64,000 bases of DNA from DASYKT01 sp963718105 (GCA_963718105.1 OY970352.1:3224001-3288000), one strand, 5' to 3'. Shown: positions 19,468 to 28,145, numbered from the stretch's first letter. Notes: generated by a model from the letters alone, not told the origin. A program made the numbers and translations.

Positions 19468-19858
19468 AATAAACTTCCGCTAATAATTCGCCGCCGATAT
19501 TTTCCCGGCGCGCATTTTTTCCGCTCATCAATCCGCGGGAGGTGGAAACGATACTGATACCGTAACCGCCCAGCACGCGCGGCATGCCCTGCGCGCCCAT
19601 ATAAACACGTCTTCCGGGGCGCGAAACTCTCGCCAGATGGGTGATCGACGAAGCTCCCTTTGCGTCGTAGCGCAAAAAGATGCGGATCACTTTATGCGAG
19701 CCGTCGCCTTTATTCACAAAATTATTGATATAGCCTTCTTCCTTCAGGATCCGCGCGATCTCTGATTTCATCCGCGAAAAAGGAACGTCGACACGGGAAT
19801 GCTTTGCCACGATGGCATTGCGGATTCTCGTTAGCATATCGGCAATAGGATCTGTCAT
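19466..19858 (-). CDS. rpsH: 30S ribosomal protein S8
   Basis: 130 aa. Starts MTDPIADMLTRIRNAIVAKH and ends with RVLGGYGISIVSTSRGLMS and the usual RRENIGGELLAEVY. It binds 16S rRNA and, in model bacteria, represses the spc operon. Confidence 0.97.
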   Translation of the reverse strand: MTDPIADMLTRIRNAIVAKHSRVDVPFSRMKSEIARILKEEGYINNFVNKGDGSHKVIRIFLRYDAKGASSITHLARVSRPGRRVYMGAQGMPRVLGGYGISIVSTSRGLMSGKNARRENIGGELLAEVY

Positions 19859-19929
19859 TTACTTTACTCCAAATAATTTGTTATCAGGTTTCAGCCCGTT
19901 ACCTTAAACGGCTGACTACTGCTAACTCC

Positions 19930-20008
19930 AAAAAACTTCAGTGATCGGAGGTCAGTGGTTAGTGTTCAGTTGATCTGCCACTTGTCACTCGTCACTCGTC
20001 ACTAAACT
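19930..20008. repeat. Word-hairpin spacer between rpsN and rpsH
   Basis: GGTCAGTGGTTAGTGTTCAG faces CACTTGTCACTCGTCACTCG. The words match the rpsM-rpsK spacer and the element at 58113-58203. The 150-bp spacer holds no gene. Confidence 0.6.
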
Positions 20009-20314
20009 TTACCAACTCGACTTGACCACACCCGGGATCTGTCCGCACCGTGCGAGATCTCGCAGCGCAACGCGCGAGACACCGAACTTGCGCAGGAATC
20101 CGCGCGGGCGGCCCGTCTGCGAGCAGCGGTTGCGCACCCTGACGGGGCTCGCATCGCGCGGCATCTTTTGCAGCTTGCCTTGCGCTGTTTCCACCTGCTC
20201 CGGGGTCGAATTCGGATGCTTGATGATCTTTTTAAGCTCAGTGCGTTTGGCGGCGTAGACGCCTACCATTTTCTTGCGCACATTGTTTTTGACGATTTTA
20301 CTGGTTTTCGCCAT
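20009..20314 (-). CDS. rpsN: 30S ribosomal protein S14 (zinc-free long type)
   Basis: 101 aa, the longer form without the CxxC pair. It contains RDASPVRVRNRCSQTGRPRG and FLRKFGVSRVALRDLA. It assembles late into the small-subunit head. Confidence 0.97.
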   Translation of the reverse strand: MAKTSKIVKNNVRKKMVGVYAAKRTELKKIIKHPNSTPEQVETAQGKLQKMPRDASPVRVRNRCSQTGRPRGFLRKFGVSRVALRDLARCGQIPGVVKSSW

Positions 20315-20351
20315 ATCTTTATCTTCTTATTTCTCCAATAATTACTGCCAT

Positions 20352-20891
20352 TTATTGACGGAAGGGCATACCGAAAGCTTTCAGCAATGCAAAAGCCTGG
20401 TCGTCCGATCCGGCAGTGGTTACGATCGAGATATTCATTCCGCGAACCTTGTCGATCTTGTTAAAGTCGATCTCCGGAAAGATCATCTGCTCGCGAATAC
20501 CGAGGGTGTAATTTCCCCGGCCGTCAAAAGCTTTGGCGGAAATTCCGCGAAAGTCGCGGACGCGCGGCAGAGCGACCGTGATAAAGCGGTCGAGAAATTC
20601 ATACATTCTTTCGCCGCGCAGCGTGACCATCGTGCCGATGTTCATCCCCTGGCGCAGTTTGAACGACGCGATGGACTTTTTCGCCTTGGTGATCACCGGC
20701 TTTTGGCCTGAGACTGTGCGAAGCTCATCGGCTGCCGCATCGAGCGCTTTGGAATTGGCGATCGCTTCGCCGACACCCATATTGAGCACGATCTTCTGCA
20801 GGCGCGGGATCGCCATCGGATTCTTGATACCGAACTCTTTTGCCAGAGCCGGCGCTATCACACTACGATATTTTTCTTTTAACCTTGCCAT
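20352..20891 (-). CDS. rplE: 50S ribosomal protein L5
   Basis: 179 aa. MGVGEAIANSKALDAA, GQKPVITKAKKSIASFKLR and NYTLGIREQMIFPEIDF are typical; it contacts 5S rRNA. The spacer to rplX (20892-20954) has GGAGCGCC repeats facing GGGCAAATCTCCCC. Confidence 0.97.
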   Translation of the reverse strand: MARLKEKYRSVIAPALAKEFGIKNPMAIPRLQKIVLNMGVGEAIANSKALDAAADELRTVSGQKPVITKAKKSIASFKLRQGMNIGTMVTLRGERMYEFLDRFITVALPRVRDFRGISAKAFDGRGNYTLGIREQMIFPEIDFNKIDKVRGMNISIVTTAGSDDQAFALLKAFGMPFRQ

Positions 20892-20954
20892 TTCTTCCTC
20901 GGAGCGCCGATTGGAGCGCCCAATTTATTGGGCAAATCTCCCCGCGCAATCTCT

Positions 20955-21323
20955 CTATATAACCTTGCCGCTCTTGGCCACACGGACCTTCTTGTCGTCC
21001 TGGATCTCATAACGCACGCGGGTCGGTTTGCCGCTTTCCGGATCGATCAGCATCACGTTGGAAATATTTACCCAGTTTTCCATTTCGACGATGCCGCCGT
21101 CGATGTTGCGCGTGGTATCGGCCTTGCGGTGTTTTTTCACGATCCCGGCGCCTTCGACCTTGACGCGGCCCTTGCGCGGGTCGACCGCGATCACTTTGCC
21201 GCGGTGCGGTTTACGCGCGCCCGTGTTATCGAATTTGTTGTAATCCCGGCCCGCGATAAAGACAACCATGTCGCCATTCTTGATGCGGGTGCGGATCGTT
21301 CCTTTTTTCACTTCTTTACTCAT
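20955..21323 (-). CDS. rplX: 50S ribosomal protein L24
   Basis: 122 aa. A KOW motif is visible in RIKNGDMVVFIAGRDYNK and HRGKVIAVDPRKGRVKVEGA, followed by GGIVEMENWVNISNVMLIDP. It is slightly longer than the common 100-105 aa form. It is 4 bp downstream of rplN. Confidence 0.97.
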   Translation of the reverse strand: MSKEVKKGTIRTRIKNGDMVVFIAGRDYNKFDNTGARKPHRGKVIAVDPRKGRVKVEGAGIVKKHRKADTTRNIDGGIVEMENWVNISNVMLIDPESGKPTRVRYEIQDDKKVRVAKSGKVI

Positions 21324-21327
21324 TGAC

Positions 21328-21696
21328 CTATATAACCTCCGGCGCCAGCGAAACGATCTTCATAAAATTCTTGTCGCGCAGTTCGCGCGCCACGGGGCCG
21401 AACACGCGGGTTCCCATCGGCGTGCCGTCGTCTTTGATAAGCACGGCGGCGTTCTGGTCAAAGCGGATGTAAGTACCGTCTTTGCGGCGGACTTCTTTAC
21501 GCGTGCGAACGATCACGGCGTTGTAGACCTTGCCTTTTTTGGCGACGCCATCGGGCGACGCTTCCTTGACGGTGACCTTGATCTTGTCGCCGAGCCGGGC
21601 GACCCTTCCGGTCGAACCGCCGATCGGCATGATCATCTCAACGCGTTTTGCTCCCGAATTGTCTGCGACCTCCAAAGAGGTTTGCATCTGAATCAT
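21328..21696 (-). CDS. rplN: 50S ribosomal protein L14
   Basis: 122 aa. MIQMQTSLEVADNSGAKRVE at the N-terminus and IRFDQNAAVLIKDDGTPMGT with RVFGPVARELR are invariant L14 features. Confidence 0.98.
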   Translation of the reverse strand: MIQMQTSLEVADNSGAKRVEMIMPIGGSTGRVARLGDKIKVTVKEASPDGVAKKGKVYNAVIVRTRKEVRRKDGTYIRFDQNAAVLIKDDGTPMGTRVFGPVARELRDKNFMKIVSLAPEVI

Positions 21697-21713
21697 AATT
21701 TCACTCCAACTAA

Positions 21714-21793
21714 CGAGTTCCGAGTTCGAAGTTCAAGGTTCAAAGTTGATTCCGTACCCGAACCTTAAACTTTGAACTGCGAACCTTGAACCA
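21714..21793. repeat. Word-hairpin spacer between rpsQ and rplN
   Basis: GTTCGAAGTTCAAGGTTCAA faces AACTTTGAACTGCGAACCTT. Four variants of GTTCAAGG/AAGTTCAA form the words. Confidence 0.65.
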
Positions 21794-21796
21794 ATC

Positions 21797-22243
21797 CTAT
21801 TTCGCCGCTTTTTGAATTATCTCTACTACTCTCCAGCGCTTGTGCGCGGACAGCGGCCTGGTTTCCACGATCCTTACGCGGTCTCCGGTGGTGGCGCCCA
21901 TTTCGTTGTGCGCCATAAACTTGGTGCGGCGGCGGACATAACGGCGATACCTCGGGTGCTTGACCAAACGGTCCACGCGTACCACGCAGGTTTTTGTCAT
22001 CTTGTCCGAAGAAACCGTGCCGACTTTCTCCGCGCGGTTTCCGCGCTCGCCTTTACGGACCGGCTTTTCACCATCGGTCTCGCCGGCTGCCGCCTTCGGC
22101 GTTTCCACCGGGTTATCTTCTATCGGGGTTTCCGCTTTCGCTTCCACAGCTTCTTCAGCCGGCGCGGTTTCCACGGTTCCTTCCACAGCTGTTTCGGCCG
22201 TTTCCGTCAACGTTCCTTCAATTTCCTCTTGTTTATTTGCCAT
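21797..22243 (-). CDS. rpsQ: 30S ribosomal protein S17 with long acidic N-terminal extension
   Basis: 148 aa against the usual 80-90. The S17 OB core begins near residue 70 with GTVSSDKMTKTCVVRVDRL and ends with RIVETRPLSAHKRWRVVEI. Residues 1-65 are Glu/Ala/Thr-rich (ETAVEGTVETAPAEEAVEA style). No ATG lies between the extension and the core at a suitable place, so the extension is probably translated. It is the only one of the four low-complexity extensions in the operon at the N-terminus. Confidence 0.94.
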   Translation of the reverse strand: MANKQEEIEGTLTETAETAVEGTVETAPAEEAVEAKAETPIEDNPVETPKAAAGETDGEKPVRKGERGNRAEKVGTVSSDKMTKTCVVRVDRLVKHPRYRRYVRRRTKFMAHNEMGATTGDRVRIVETRPLSAHKRWRVVEIIQKAAK

Positions 22244-22260
22244 TTCTTTTTACCAATCGC

Positions 22261-22467
22261 TTACCCTTGTGATTCCTTGCCGCGGATCATCGTGCTGACA
22301 CGGGCTAGCGTTTTCTTTTCGCGCCGCACATCTGCGGTCACCTGTCCTACGCCCAACGTCCTTTTGAACTTCAAGCGAAAGAGCGATTCTTTCAGCCTGT
22401 CGGCTTCCTCACGAAGCTCTTCGATCGACAATTCCTTTAATCTGTCTAACTGTTCTTTTCTTTTCAT
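22261..22467 (-). CDS. rpmC: 50S ribosomal protein L29
   Basis: 68 aa helical hairpin protein near the exit tunnel. EQLDRLKELSIEELREEADR and the later SLFRLKFKRTLGVGQ are typical. It is 3 bp from rplP. Confidence 0.96.
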   Translation of the reverse strand: MKRKEQLDRLKELSIEELREEADRLKESLFRLKFKRTLGVGQVTADVRREKKTLARVSTMIRGKESQG

Positions 22468-22470
22468 TGT

Positions 22471-22899
22471 TTAAACGACGCCCCCTTCCTGGTCGGCGCG
22501 GGTGACGAATCTGGTCTTGAGCGGCAGCTTCTGCGCGGCTAAACGCATCGCTTCGCGGGCCAAAGTTTCGTCCACTCCCTGGATCTCATAAAGCACTCGG
22601 CCGGGTTTGATCACGGCTACCCAGTGATCGGGTGCGCCTTTACCGGAACCCATGCGGGTTTCCGCCGGCTTCTTGGTGATCGGCTTATCCGGGAAAATAC
22701 GGATCCAGATCTTTCCGCCGCGTTTAATGTGGCGGGTCATCGCGATACGAGCCGCTTCGATCTGGCGGTCGGTAATCCAAGCCGATTCCATCGCCTTGAG
22801 CGCGAAATCTCCGAAGCTTACTTTTTCACCGCGGGAAGCATTGCCTTTCATGCGCCCTTTCATTTGTTTGCGGTGCTTGACCTTTTTCGGCATTAACAT
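22471..22899 (-). CDS. rplP: 50S ribosomal protein L16
   Basis: 142 aa. It starts MLMPKKVKHRKQMKGRMKG and includes ITDRQIEAARIAMTRHIKRG and MGSGKGAPDHWVAVIKPG. It is needed for A-site tRNA positioning. A decayed cupin gene at 41028 may be a relic of an L16-hydroxylase-like family, which is a loose inference. Confidence 0.97.
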   Translation of the reverse strand: MLMPKKVKHRKQMKGRMKGNASRGEKVSFGDFALKAMESAWITDRQIEAARIAMTRHIKRGGKIWIRIFPDKPITKKPAETRMGSGKGAPDHWVAVIKPGRVLYEIQGVDETLAREAMRLAAQKLPLKTRFVTRADQEGGVV

Positions 22900-22938
22900 A
22901 ATCTAAGTACCCTCTACTCTGATCTAAAACTCTTTTTG

Positions 22939-23673
22939 CTATTCGCGGTCCCTGTCACGACGGCGGCGTCCGCTGCCGCGTCCGCGGTCATTGACCTTGG
23001 TCTCGTTCATCGGATCGGTGGTGGTGCCGCGCGCCATCGAAGCGTTCGGGTCGAGAATTTCCCCGCGATAGATCCAAACTTTGACACCGATGACACCGAA
23101 GGTGGTGTGCGCTTCGGCCAGTCCGTAGTCCACATCCGCGCGCAGCGTGTGCAGCGGAAGCTGTCCTTCGAGCGACCATTCGGTGCGGGCGATCTCAGCT
23201 CCGTTCAGACGGCCGGCACACATGATCTTGATGCCGAGCGCGCCGAAACGCTGAGATTCTTCCATGATCTTTCTCATCGCGCGGCGAAAGGCGATACGTT
23301 TTTCCAGTTGCTGCGCGACCTTCTCGGCCTGCAGTTGAGCGTTAAGCTCCGGCTTCTGCACTTCCTGTATGGAAACGATCACTTCGCGTCCCGTTTTGTT
23401 CGAAAGATCCTCTTTCAGCTTTTCGATCTCGCTGCCTTTGCGTCCGATGATAATGCCCGGGCGCGAGGTATAGATGATGATCTTCAAACGGTTGGCGGCC
23501 CTTTCCACATCGATATGCGAAACGCCGGCCCCGGTAAAACGCTTTTTCAGTTCGCGCTTGAGCTTTAAGTCCTCAGCCAGAAAGGCGGCAAAGTCTTTTT
23601 TGGCAAACCAGTGCGAGTGCCAATCTTTGTTGTAGCCTACGCGAAAACCGTATGGATGAACTTTTTGTCCCAC
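22939..23673 (-). CDS. rpsC: 30S ribosomal protein S3
   Basis: 244 aa. MGQKVHPYGFRVGYNKDWHS at the N-terminus, KH domain IIIGRKGSEIEKLKEDL, and GVIGVKVWIYRGEIL near the end. A 30-residue Arg/Asp tail (RGRGSGRRRRDRDRE) is appended. Confidence 0.97.
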   Translation of the reverse strand: MGQKVHPYGFRVGYNKDWHSHWFAKKDFAAFLAEDLKLKRELKKRFTGAGVSHIDVERAANRLKIIIYTSRPGIIIGRKGSEIEKLKEDLSNKTGREVIVSIQEVQKPELNAQLQAEKVAQQLEKRIAFRRAMRKIMEESQRFGALGIKIMCAGRLNGAEIARTEWSLEGQLPLHTLRADVDYGLAEAHTTFGVIGVKVWIYRGEILDPNASMARGTTTDPMNETKVNDRGRGSGRRRRDRDRE

Positions 23674-23684
23674 AATTTACTCCG

Positions 23685-24488
23685 TTATTCTTTCTTATCG
23701 CCCTCGGCGTTTTGTCCTGATGACGGCTCTTTAGCGACTTCACTCTGCTCGGTGGTCGTAGATTCCGTTTTACGCTCCACGGTTTCTTCCGCTACGTCGG
23801 GCGTATTCATCTCAGCTTTAGCTTCAACCGCTTCGGTTTCGGCGGCTTTCACTTCCGTTTCAACTTTTGCCTCTTCAGCCTGAACGTTCTCTTCAGAAGT
23901 AATTTCCGGCGCAGCCGTTTCCATTCCTTCCGCGGTTCCCACCGTTCCTGCCGCCGGTATCTCTAATACATCTTCCGCCGGTGCAGCTTCGGCTTTCTTC
24001 GTCTTCGGCGCGGCCTTAGTTTCTTTCCCATCTTTCGAAGCAGCTTTCGGAGCGGCTTTCTTTTCGGCTACTCTCTTGGCGCTGTTTTCCTTGGCCGTTT
24101 TAGCCTTATTATCTTTTTCCAGTTCGGCCGCCGGTTTTTCGCTGGTCACTTCCACCGTAATGTGGCAATAGTGGCGGCGTTCGCGGTAGGCGCGTCCCTG
24201 CGGGGCCGGGCGCATACGAAAACGGCGCTTGGTCGGGCCGATGTCAACGAAACAAGACTTGACCCAGAGATCGTCCGGATCGATCGCGATGTTCTGTTTT
24301 TCCGCCGCGAAGTTCGCATTGGCGATGGCCGACTTCAGGCATTTGCTGATCACGCCCGCCGCGCGCTTGTGCGTGAACTGTAAAATGGCCAGCGCGTGAG
24401 CGACATTCTTTCCGCGGATCAGATCCACTACCAGCCGCGCTTTTTGCGCCGAACCGCGCATATTCTTGGCACTTGCTTTAGCTTCCAT
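23685..24488 (-). CDS. rplV: 50S ribosomal protein L22 with about 150-residue low-complexity tail
   Basis: 267 aa. Residues 1-115 are an ordinary L22: SAQKARLVVDLIRGKNVAHA, KCLKSAIANANFAAE and RRFRMRPAPQGRAYRERRH followed by CHITVEV. The rest is Lys/Ala-rich (residues 120-175), then Glu/Ala/Thr/Val-rich (175-267). The frame remains open with operon-like codon use, so it seems to be real coding sequence. The tail would leave the ribosome surface on the side opposite the tunnel hairpin; function unknown. Confidence 0.94.
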   Translation of the reverse strand: MEAKASAKNMRGSAQKARLVVDLIRGKNVAHALAILQFTHKRAAGVISKCLKSAIANANFAAEKQNIAIDPDDLWVKSCFVDIGPTKRRFRMRPAPQGRAYRERRHYCHITVEVTSEKPAAELEKDNKAKTAKENSAKRVAEKKAAPKAASKDGKETKAAPKTKKAEAAPAEDVLEIPAAGTVGTAEGMETAAPEITSEENVQAEEAKVETEVKAAETEAVEAKAEMNTPDVAEETVERKTESTTTEQSEVAKEPSSGQNAEGDKKE

Positions 24489-24530
24489 AATTCCTCTTCA
24501 AATCGCGTAGCAATTACGCAATTTCAAACC

Positions 24531-24821
24531 TTATTTCCTCTTCGCCGATTTTTCGGCTTTCGTTCCCGGGTGGCCCTTAAAAACCCGCGTCGGTGAAAAT
24601 TCTCCGAGCTTGTGTCCGACCATATTTTCCGTGACATAGACGGGGATATGGCGTTTGCCGTTGTGCACGCCAAAGGTCATCCCGACCATATCCGGCGTAA
24701 TAGTTGAACGGCGCGACCAGGTCTTGATCGCCGGCGGTTTCGATCCGCCCGCAGCGATCTTGGCCAGGGTCTTGGCCAGGCTGGTATCGATAAAAGGTCC
24801 TTTTCTAACTGAACGTGGCAT
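24531..24821 (-). CDS. rpsS: 30S ribosomal protein S19
   Basis: 96 aa. MPRSVRKGPFIDTSLAKTL and TWSRRSTITPDMVGMTFGVH, then HKLGEFSPTRVFKGH, are diagnostic. Confidence 0.98.
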   Translation of the reverse strand: MPRSVRKGPFIDTSLAKTLAKIAAGGSKPPAIKTWSRRSTITPDMVGMTFGVHNGKRHIPVYVTENMVGHKLGEFSPTRVFKGHPGTKAEKSAKRK

Positions 24822-24832
24822 AATCTTAATTT

Positions 24833-24960
24833 CCGATTGCGGATTGCGGATTGCGGATTGTTATCCCGTTTTTTCGCTGCCGCTTTTATTTTTTTCAATT
24901 CCCTCGGAATATCATCGTCTTGCTCTTAAATTCCGCAGTCCGCATTCCGAATTCCCAATT
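24833..24960. repeat. Word-hairpin spacer between rplB and rpsS
   Basis: TTCCGATTGCGGATTGCGGA and a further GGATTG word face CCGCAGTCCGCATTCCGAAT. The central 60 bp is pyrimidine-rich. No gene is present. Confidence 0.6.
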
Positions 24961-24961
24961 T

Positions 24962-25792
24962 CTACTTCGTTCTCCTGTCGCGCACGATCATCTTCTGAGT
25001 GCGTTTGTTGTTACGGGTCTTGTAACCGCGGGTGGGCTGGCCCCAGGGCGTCACCGGGTGACGGCCGCCGGAAGTTTTACCTTCACCGCCGCCGTGCGGG
25101 TGATCGACCGGGTTCATCGCCACGCCGCGAACGTGCGGGCGAATACCTTTCCAGCGCGTACGGCCCGCTTTACCGACCGAAACATTTTCATTCTCGACAT
25201 TGCCGACCTGGCCGACCGTCGCCTGGCAGACCACGGGAACGCGCCGGACTTCACCGGACGGCATTCTCAACTGAGCGAAATCGCCTTCTTTGGCCACCAA
25301 CTGCGCAAAGGTGCCGGCCGAGCGCGCCATCTGGCCGCCTTTGCCGGGACGGATCTCGATGTTATGGATCTGCGTTCCCAGCGGGATATTGGTTATCGGC
25401 AGCGCGTTACCCGGCAGAATATCCGCATCGGGGCCGCTCACGACCATGGTTCCCACCGTTAAGCCGACCGGCGCCAAAATATAACGTTTTTCGCCGTCGA
25501 GATAGGTGATCAGCGCGATGTGCGCGGAGCGGTTCGGATCGTATTCGATCTGCGTGACCTTTCCGGGAATACCGGTCTTGTCGCGTTTGAAATCGACGAT
25601 GCGATAAAAACGCTTGTGGCCTCCGCCGCGGCGGCGCACGGTAATGCGCCCGTCACTGTTGCGTCCCGAAATTCTGATCTTCGGTTCCAGCAAGGAACGT
25701 TCCGGTTTCGCGCCGGGAGTCAGTTCGTCACGCGTCAGATATGTCTGATAGCGTCTTGCCGGTGATGTCGGTTTTAACTTTTTGATAGCCAT
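24962..25792 (-). CDS. rplB: 50S ribosomal protein L2
   Basis: 276 aa. GRNSDGRITVRRRGGGHKR, DPNRSAHIALITYLDGEKRY and RGVAMNPVDHPHGGGEGKTS, which contains the peptidyl-transferase histidine, are all present. Confidence 0.98.
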   Translation of the reverse strand: MAIKKLKPTSPARRYQTYLTRDELTPGAKPERSLLEPKIRISGRNSDGRITVRRRGGGHKRFYRIVDFKRDKTGIPGKVTQIEYDPNRSAHIALITYLDGEKRYILAPVGLTVGTMVVSGPDADILPGNALPITNIPLGTQIHNIEIRPGKGGQMARSAGTFAQLVAKEGDFAQLRMPSGEVRRVPVVCQATVGQVGNVENENVSVGKAGRTRWKGIRPHVRGVAMNPVDHPHGGGEGKTSGGRHPVTPWGQPTRGYKTRNNKRTQKMIVRDRRTK

Positions 25793-25796
25793 AACA

Positions 25797-25900
25797 CTCG
25801 ATTTTGGATTTTGGATTGGTGATTTTGGATTTAGCTTGAAATCAATCTAAAATCTAAAATTCCCAATCTAAAATCATTTAATCCCAAATCTAAAATCCCA
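25797..25900. repeat. Word-hairpin spacer between rplW and rplB (GATTTTGGATTT family)
   Basis: Four GATTTTGG-type words on one side and at least four AATCTAAAAT-type words on the other pair as a long imperfect hairpin. The vocabulary matches 19400-19467 and 29404-29446. Confidence 0.65.
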
Positions 25901-26212
25901 CTAGATCGCTTCTCCGTAATCAACGAACGGTTCGCCCGCTTTGATAGTGACGTACGCTTTTTTGTATGAAGCGCGCCGGCCTTCGCTGCGGCCGCGTCTT
26001 TTCAATTTGCCCTCGTAATGCACGGTGCGGATATGCGAAACCTTGACGCTGAAGATTCCTTCAACGGCTTTTCTGATATCTTCCTTGTCGGCATCTATCG
26101 CGACCTTAAAGGTCAGGATCTGCTTTCCGCCGTCTTCGCTGGACACTTCCTTAAGAAGAACGGATTTTTCCGTAACCACGGGCGACTTTAATACATCCCA
26201 AATGTTCATCAT
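25901..26212 (-). CDS. rplW: 50S ribosomal protein L23
   Basis: 103 aa. WDVLKSPVVTEKSVLLKE and FKVAIDADKEDIRKAVEGIF, then KVSHIRTVHYEGKLKRRGR, fit L23 at the tunnel exit, where SRP and trigger factor dock. Met1 or Met2 may start; it begins 4 bp after rplD. Confidence 0.97.
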   Translation of the reverse strand: MMNIWDVLKSPVVTEKSVLLKEVSSEDGGKQILTFKVAIDADKEDIRKAVEGIFSVKVSHIRTVHYEGKLKRRGRSEGRRASYKKAYVTIKAGEPFVDYGEAI

Positions 26213-26216
26213 CTTG

Positions 26217-26963
26217 TTACGCCGCCTCCTCTACGTCAGCTTTTTTAGCAGCTTTCTTGGGCGCTTTTTTCGGGGCCTGTTCGGCTTCTTTTTCGCCTCC
26301 CGTTTCGACGCCTTTTTCCCTGGCCGGGTCAAGCAATTCGCCTAACTCTTTAGCGGCGCTCTGCGTCAGCACGAGTTTTTCGTGATAGAGCAGGTCGTAA
26401 ATATTCACGCCAAAGCTATTGACCACTTTTGCCTTCTTGACGTTGCGCGCAGAAAGGATCAGATTCGCGTTGTCCAATGAATCGACGATCAAAGCTTTTT
26501 TCTGTTTCTTGTCTTCGATCAATCCCAGCGTGCTCAGGACTTCGAGAAAACCCTTGGTCTTGGCTTCTTTAAAGCTCAGCTCATCGATAATGATCAGGTT
26601 GCCTTCGCGCAGGCGTTCCGAGATGGCCGAGCGAAGAGCGCCGCGGCGCATTTTCTTCGGCATCTGGTACGACCAGTCGCGCGGCTGCGGGCCGTGAACG
26701 TTACCGCCGCCTTTCCACAAGGGCGAGCGAAGCGAAGCGATACGGGCGCGGCCGGTGCCTTTCTGTTTCCAGAGCTTGCGGCCGGAACCTGAAACATTAC
26801 CGCGCGTTTTCGTCGCGGAAGTTCCCTGGCGTCCGTTGGCCTGGTAATTCAAGACCGCCGCGTGGATCAGCGCTTCATTTAATTCAGCGCCGAAAACGGC
26901 ATCCGGCAATTCGATGTCGCCGACTTTCTTATTCTTTAAATTGCGAACCTCAACGGTAGGCAT
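26217..26963 (-). CDS. rplD: 50S ribosomal protein L4 with Lys/Ala tail
   Basis: 248 aa against a usual 205-210. The core has YQANGRQGTSATKTRGNVSG, GSGRKLWKQKGTGRARIAS and GGGNVHGPQPRDWSYQMPKK. From about residue 215 a low-complexity tail follows (EAEQAPKKAPKKAAKKADVE). In model bacteria L4 controls its own operon; nothing here shows whether this holds. Confidence 0.96.
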   Translation of the reverse strand: MPTVEVRNLKNKKVGDIELPDAVFGAELNEALIHAAVLNYQANGRQGTSATKTRGNVSGSGRKLWKQKGTGRARIASLRSPLWKGGGNVHGPQPRDWSYQMPKKMRRGALRSAISERLREGNLIIIDELSFKEAKTKGFLEVLSTLGLIEDKKQKKALIVDSLDNANLILSARNVKKAKVVNSFGVNIYDLLYHEKLVLTQSAAKELGELLDPAREKGVETGGEKEAEQAPKKAPKKAAKKADVEEAA

Positions 26964-26981
26964 AAATTAACTCCAATTTTC

Positions 26982-27071
26982 ACTAGTCTGGAAAGTTCGG
27001 GAAGTTTAGGAAGTCTGGGAAGAAAAAATTACTTCCCACACTTTCTAGACTTTCTGGACTTCCCCAGACTT
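26982..27071. repeat. Word-hairpin spacer between rplC and rplD
   Basis: CTAGTCTGGAAAGTTCGGGA and GTTTAGGAAGTCTGGGAAG face CTTCCCACACTTTCTAGAC and TTTCTGGACTTCCCCAGAC. It is a long imperfect hairpin made of AAGTCTGG/CCAGACTT words. Confidence 0.65.
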
Positions 27072-27075
27072 GTCT

Positions 27076-27717
27076 TTACTTGCTTTTTTTGACAACAACC
27101 AGGCTGCCGTTCGCGCCGGGTACTGCCCCGCGCACCATCAGCAGGTGGTTTTCCACATCAACCTTGGCCACGGTCAAACCTCTGACCGTCACACGGGCAT
27201 CGCCCATGTGGCCGGATGAACGGGTGCCTTTAATAACTCTCGACGGGTAAGCCGATTGGCCGATCGAACCCGGCGCGCGCACGTTCATCGAACCGTGCGA
27301 TTCCGGGCCGCGCGCAAAATTATGGCGCTTGATGGTACCGGCAAAACCGCGGCCTTTGGATTTACCAACGACCTCGATCGCGTCGCCGTCGGCAAACTGG
27401 TCGACCAGGATCTGGTCGCCGATGTTCGCTTCCGGTTCCACGTCCATGCGCACTTCGCGCAGGATGCGGGTCGGCGGAATGCCGCCGCCGGTCTTTTCAA
27501 AGTGCCCCTGCAAAGGCTTGGTCACGTTCTTTACCTTGATCGGTTTGTCTTCGACCAGGCCAAGCTGAACAGCGTTATAGCCGTCGCGTCCGCCGGAAGT
27601 TTTCTTTTGCACCACAACACAGGGCCCCGCCTTGATCACGGTCACGGGTGTCACCGTGCCGTCTTCGGCGAATATCTGCGTCATTCCAACTTTTCTTCCG
27701 ATGATTCCGTTAATCAT
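27076..27717 (-). CDS. rplC: 50S ribosomal protein L3
   Basis: 213 aa from ATG 27717, with GGAG 5 nt upstream; Met2 at 27714 is equally possible. A longer frame reaching 27753 is not supported. Signatures: GIIGRKVGMTQIFAEDG, KSKGRGFAGTIKRHNFARGP and RVIKGTRSSGHMGDARVTV. Confidence 0.97.
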   Translation of the reverse strand: MINGIIGRKVGMTQIFAEDGTVTPVTVIKAGPCVVVQKKTSGGRDGYNAVQLGLVEDKPIKVKNVTKPLQGHFEKTGGGIPPTRILREVRMDVEPEANIGDQILVDQFADGDAIEVVGKSKGRGFAGTIKRHNFARGPESHGSMNVRAPGSIGQSAYPSRVIKGTRSSGHMGDARVTVRGLTVAKVDVENHLLMVRGAVPGANGSLVVVKKSK

Positions 27718-27729
27718 CATAAATCTCCA

Positions 27730-27806
27730 GTTTCCAGAGTTTGTCGAGTTCATTGAGTCTATAGAGTCAGCGTCTTACTCAACGAACTCTATTAACCTTA
27801 AACTCT
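27730..27806. repeat. Word-hairpin spacer between rpsJ and rplC
   Basis: CAGAGTTTGTCGAGTTCATT and GAGTCTATAGAGTCAG face TACTCAACGAACTCTATTAA and AAACTCTAC. GAGTTxxT and AACTC words alternate. Confidence 0.6.
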
Positions 27807-27811
27807 ACAAA

Positions 27812-28132
27812 CTAACTCTTTCCAAAAGCCTTGATTTCCACATCCACACCGGCGGGCAGATCGAGCTTCATCAGCGCGTCAACCGTTTGCGGCGTCGGGT
27901 CGAGAATATCCATCAAACGCTTGTGCGTTCTGATCTCGAACTGCTCGCGGGATTTTTTATCCACGTGCGGCGAGCGCAGGACCGTCCACTTATTCTTCAC
28001 TGTCGGAAGAGGAATGGGACCGGCAACCCTGGCTCCCGTCCGGCGCGCCGTTTCCACGATCTCTATCGTGGACTGGTCCAGCACGCGGTGGTCGTAAGCT
28101 TTTAACTTGATGCGAATTTTTTCGTTCAACAT
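27812..28132 (-). CDS. rpsJ: 30S ribosomal protein S10
   Basis: 106 aa. KIRIKLKAYDHRVLDQSTIE, GPIPLPTVKNKWTVLRSPHV and FEIRTHKRLMDILDPTPQTV are invariant S10 features. It also acts in Nus-dependent antitermination in the family. Confidence 0.98.
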   Translation of the reverse strand: MLNEKIRIKLKAYDHRVLDQSTIEIVETARRTGARVAGPIPLPTVKNKWTVLRSPHVDKKSREQFEIRTHKRLMDILDPTPQTVDALMKLDLPAGVDVEIKAFGKS

Positions 28133-28145
28133 AATTTTCCGTTTT

